Source: Legionellaceae bacterium (GTDB taxonomy: Bacteria; Pseudomonadota; Gammaproteobacteria; Legionellales; Legionellaceae). Taken from it: a DNA stretch of 8,614 bases. The notes under the pieces were generated by a model, which made no database searches, was not told the origin of the DNA, and was given only the letters and a program-made list of their open reading frames with translations. Both the position numbers and the translations under genes were made by a program. The stretch covers positions 1-8,614 of the forward strand of contig CANNJG010000078.1 of assembly GCA_947504795.1 (NCBI GenBank), read 5' to 3'. This document shows, piece after piece, positions 5,959 through 8,614 of the stretch (positions within the stretch are counted from its first letter, which is position 1; every line of letters starts with the position of its first letter).

Positions 5959-6933
5959 ATGCTAACCTGCCTAAATCGAAAGTCATTAAAATCGCACGAT
6001 GTTTTGGTAACCGATCGAGCTACAAAAAAAGCACTCAAAGATGCTTTGTGGATTGATTTACGAACGCCCTCTAAAGAAGAGGAAGCGTTAGTTGAACAGT
6101 GTTTGCTCCTTAGCGTGCCGACGAGAGCCGATATGGCGGAAATCGAGTTGTCGAGCCGTTTATATAGTGATAAAGATAATTATTTCATGACGGTATTGAT
6201 CGTGGATCTCTCTGATTCAACCGATCCGATTTTGGACCCCGTATCTTTTGTATTGACGAAGCAACAATTAGTTACTGTGCGCTATATCCATCCTCAATCT
6301 TTTGAGTGGTTTAATGCACATCTCTCAAAATTTGATGCTGCACATTTGGATGCGGTGACTTTGTTTCTAGAATTGTTAGATAGCATGTTTGATCGGTTGA
6401 CGGATATTCTAGAATCAATTAGTCGACGTTTAGAAACCTATTCAAAATCGATTTTCAAACCGAACAAACAGGCAAAAAAACCGGATTACTTAGGGTTAAT
6501 GCACGATATCGGTGCGTTGGGTGATTTGAATTCTAAAGTCAGTGAAAGCCTCATGACGTTTGCACGATTGGCGATGTTTTTAACCAAGTCAGCAGATGTT
6601 CGATTGAATGAAGACCGGCACATGCGTCTGTTGTCGTTGAGTGCTGATTTGAATTCACTGAGCGAACATGTCAATTTCTTTTCAAATAAAATTGCTTTTT
6701 TATTGGAAGCTACGTTGGGATTTGTCAACATTGATCAAAATAATATTATTAAGCTTTTTTCGGTCGCAGCGGTTATTTTTTTGCCCCCTACCTTGGTGAT
6801 GAGTTTTTATGGCATGAATTTTCATTTTATGCCGGAATTAGATTGGCACTTTGGCTATATCTACGTAGTAGGATTGAGCTTACTCTCATCATGGATACCC
6901 TATAAATATTTTAAATACCGCAAGTGGATATAA
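5959..6933 (+). CDS. corA: Magnesium/divalent cation transporter CorA
   Basis: CorA is a homopentameric inner-membrane channel for Mg2+ (also Co2+ and Ni2+) uptake. The 324-residue product has a large cytoplasmic domain (WIDL at 31-34, then an acidic alpha/beta region and long helices), a first membrane helix (about 261-283, with FSVAAVIFLPPTLV), the signature YGMNF (284-288), the periplasmic loop FMPELDWHFGY (290-300) and a second membrane helix (about 298-318), ending in the basic tail YFKYRKWI. The C-terminal third is very close to E. coli CorA (316 residues). I chose ATG 5959 over GTG 5929 because of the AAGGA site and the matching N-terminal length. The patatin gene starts two bases after its stop, so the two are probably translated together. 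No Mg2+-sensing leader element is recognisable upstream. Confidence 0.96.
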   Translation: MLTCLNRKSLKSHDVLVTDRATKKALKDALWIDLRTPSKEEEALVEQCLLLSVPTRADMAEIELSSRLYSDKDNYFMTVLIVDLSDSTDPILDPVSFVLTKQQLVTVRYIHPQSFEWFNAHLSKFDAAHLDAVTLFLELLDSMFDRLTDILESISRRLETYSKSIFKPNKQAKKPDYLGLMHDIGALGDLNSKVSESLMTFARLAMFLTKSADVRLNEDRHMRLLSLSADLNSLSEHVNFFSNKIAFLLEATLGFVNIDQNNIIKLFSVAAVIFLPPTLVMSFYGMNFHFMPELDWHFGYIYVVGLSLLSSWIPYKYFKYRKWI

Positions 6934-6935
6934 CG

Positions 6936-8066
6936 GTGAAGAAAATCCTATGGAGTCTGTTTGGTTTAGTTATGGTGTTTGCCATTGCGAGCCATATCTA
7001 CAGTTATGTGTTTTCAAACATTATTAGCTTGTCTCCACAAAACGGGGGGAAGAAGTGTAACGCGTTTTTAGATAAAAAAGATCTGACCACGGTTAGAATT
7101 CTCGTTATTGATGGCGGCGGAATTGATGGCGTTATGCCACTTGTCTTGTTGCGTTATTTGGAAGAGAAGACAGGGAAGCCAATTGTTGATTTATTTGACT
7201 TTTTTACAGGAACGTCTACAGGTTCAATCATTGTGTCATCGTTGAATGTACCGGATGATGATGGGAAACCAAGGTATTCTGCTGGGAAATTATTAGAAAT
7301 CTACACAGACTTTTCTAAGGAGGTTTTAGCGCCTTCTGTGACGAGAGAAATATTGACTTTGCATGGATTAATTGGTCCTCATTTATCGATTCAACATTCA
7401 CATACTGAGTTTTTACGGTTTTTAGGCGATAAAATAACCTTTGGGGCTTTGCTTAAAAAAGTGGCGATTACGGTCTATGATATTGAAAGAAATTATCCAG
7501 AAATATTGAATAGTTGGGAATGTGATGAAGCGATTAGCCGGTATCTCCTTGCCGATGTCATCACCGCGGCAACGGCTACACCAACTTTTTTTGCGCCGGC
7601 TATCTTCACGGATTATCATCATCGCACTAGAAACGTTTTAGTGGATGGCGGGATATTTACAAATAATCCAAGTCTTGATGGGATTCGAGAGGCTTTAGCC
7701 TTGTATCCTCATGCATCGCGATTTCTCATTGTGCATTTGGGTACCGGAGGCGGATCCTTGGCGAATCTCAATCTTAAAGCCGATAAAATCCAGCATTGGG
7801 GGTTTTTACACTGGTTGCGCTCTATTCTCTCTATTGTATACAAGTCTCAAAATACCGTTATCAGAGATGCGATAAGCAGTATCCAATATTTTTCTGCATC
7901 GAAAAAATTTGACTATTACTATTTTAATAAAAATATGAAGAATGCTGCGCCTTTTGATACGACCAAGGCAAATATTGATACTATTGAAGCGCATGCGCGT
8001 GCAATTATTACAGAACAGGGGCAAACCTTAGATAAGGTTGCACAGGAATTGCTGGATGCGAGTTAA
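6936..8066 (+). CDS. Patatin-like phospholipase, N-terminally anchored
   Basis: Patatin-like enzymes are Ser-Asp dyad lipid acyl hydrolases. The 376-residue product starts MKKILWSLFGLVMVFAIASH, a basic-hydrophobic segment that acts as a signal anchor or uncleaved signal peptide. The catalytic domain has the oxyanion-hole motif DGGGIDG (59-65), the nucleophile motif GTSTGS (92-97, Ser94), the ATATPTFFAP helix region (212-221) and the dyad motif DGGIFTNNP (237-245, Asp237). The layout matches bacterial and plant patatins. Two departures are visible: Asp64 sits where Arg or Lys is usual in GGGxRG, and Ser97 replaces the usual Gly of GTSTGG. I chose GTG 6936 because AAGTGGA lies seven bases upstream and the protein then begins with a normal signal sequence; GTG 6924, overlapping the corA stop, is the alternative. 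It is likely in an operon with corA and the PEBP gene. Target lipid and final location are unknown. Confidence 0.9.
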   Translation: MKKILWSLFGLVMVFAIASHIYSYVFSNIISLSPQNGGKKCNAFLDKKDLTTVRILVIDGGGIDGVMPLVLLRYLEEKTGKPIVDLFDFFTGTSTGSIIVSSLNVPDDDGKPRYSAGKLLEIYTDFSKEVLAPSVTREILTLHGLIGPHLSIQHSHTEFLRFLGDKITFGALLKKVAITVYDIERNYPEILNSWECDEAISRYLLADVITAATATPTFFAPAIFTDYHHRTRNVLVDGGIFTNNPSLDGIREALALYPHASRFLIVHLGTGGGSLANLNLKADKIQHWGFLHWLRSILSIVYKSQNTVIRDAISSIQYFSASKKFDYYYFNKNMKNAAPFDTTKANIDTIEAHARAIITEQGQTLDKVAQELLDAS

Positions 8067-8080
8067 GGTCATATCACGTT

Positions 8081-8608
8081 ATGAAAAAAATCATAGGGAT
8101 ACTGTTGGTCGGGTTATGGGGTCTGTCTATGCCGAGTATGGCTCAGCATCATCTATTACTGGAAAGTCCCGCATTTGCCTCTAATTCGGCCATTCCTGTT
8201 CTCTATACGTGCAAAGGTGGCGATCATTCGCCGCCGTTAGTATGGAAAGACGCTTATGGGAGTGATACCCAATCCTTTGTATTGACGGTTGAAGATCCCG
8301 ATGCACTGACCGGGGTTTGGGATCATTGGGTGCTTTATAATATTCCGCCAATCGTTCGACAGTTGGCTGAAGATGGGAACTCGACCTTACCGAGCGGCTT
8401 GAACAGTTGGGGAACCCCGGTGTATCGAGGACCTTGCCCGCCGCAAGGAACGCATCGTTATATATTTACGTTGTATAGTAAGTGTTCGGAGAAATACACC
8501 TACAAATCAAAAATAAGAACCGTCAAGCTATCAACCTTTAAGAAAGGTGGGGTAGTCGATGTTGAAATCAGGTCAAGCTTACTGGGCAGAGATATTCATT
8601 CGATATAA
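8081..8608 (+). CDS. Secreted YbhB/YbcL-family PEBP (Raf kinase inhibitor-like) protein
   Basis: This family has the phosphatidylethanolamine-binding protein fold with a small anion-binding pocket; the role in bacteria is poorly known. The 175-residue product has a signal peptide with a likely cut after SMA (19-21). It then shows YTCKGGDHSPPLVW (42-55), the first conserved block DPDALTGVWDHWVLYNIP (72-89, with His82) and the second block GPCPPQGTHRYIFTLY (117-132), all typical of the family. The C-terminal part is more divergent but keeps SSLLG near the end. The start follows the patatin stop by 14 bases; AAGG at 8065-8068 is 12 bases away, a rather long spacing. It is complete within the window. 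Its place next to a patatin suggests an envelope lipid role, which is inference only. Confidence 0.92.
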   Translation: MKKIIGILLVGLWGLSMPSMAQHHLLLESPAFASNSAIPVLYTCKGGDHSPPLVWKDAYGSDTQSFVLTVEDPDALTGVWDHWVLYNIPPIVRQLAEDGNSTLPSGLNSWGTPVYRGPCPPQGTHRYIFTLYSKCSEKYTYKSKIRTVKLSTFKKGGVVDVEIRSSLLGRDIHSI

Positions 8609-8614
8609 AGCAAG

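Noticed and set aside
5771..5986. Minus-strand open frame of 71 codons across the HlyD-corA spacer, with a plausible-looking Cys-containing C-terminal half.
   Set aside because: Its start lies inside corA, there is no ribosome binding site, and an open frame of this length is expected by chance. It could be a gene remnant, but nothing supports it.

Overview
The window reads as a chromosomal replication-gene cluster from a gammaproteobacterium with moderate-to-low GC. It holds dnaA, dnaN and recF in the usual order and strand, with proteins closely matching the E. coli family members in length and motifs. Several genes start with GTG. The mix of AT-rich spacers with a patatin-like lipase, an orphan HlyD-type adaptor and CorA would suit a Legionella/Coxiella-like lineage, but that placement is inference and no gene here proves it.

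Layout. 1-88: near-consensus sigma70 promoter and ribosome binding site for dnaA. 89-3713: dnaA, dnaN and recF on the + strand. The dnaN start is best placed at an internal GTG (1543), which leaves a 92-base leader containing a hairpin. 3714-3888: an unexplained GC-richer block with several inverted repeats. 3889-4247 (- strand): a small unknown gene whose good start signal is out of frame with its body; the two are joined exactly at an A_AAA_AAG slippery heptamer. 4404-5654 (- strand): a HlyD/EmrA-like membrane fusion protein. 5655-5958: a divergent control region with an 11-bp perfect inverted repeat over the probable HlyD promoter. 5959-8608 (+ strand): a tight cluster of corA, a membrane-anchored patatin-like phospholipase and a secreted YbhB/YbcL-type PEBP protein.

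How they fit together. DnaA loads the replication machinery, DnaN is the sliding clamp and RecF loads RecA at gapped forks; short gaps or overlaps suggest co-expression. gyrB, which commonly follows recF in gammaproteobacteria, is not next to recF here. Instead there is an envelope-related accessory block. Its most unusual points are the slippery-site gene, the operator-like inverted repeat, and an Asp in place of the usual Arg/Lys in the patatin oxyanion-hole motif. I see no CRISPR array, insertion sequence, rRNA or convincing tRNA.
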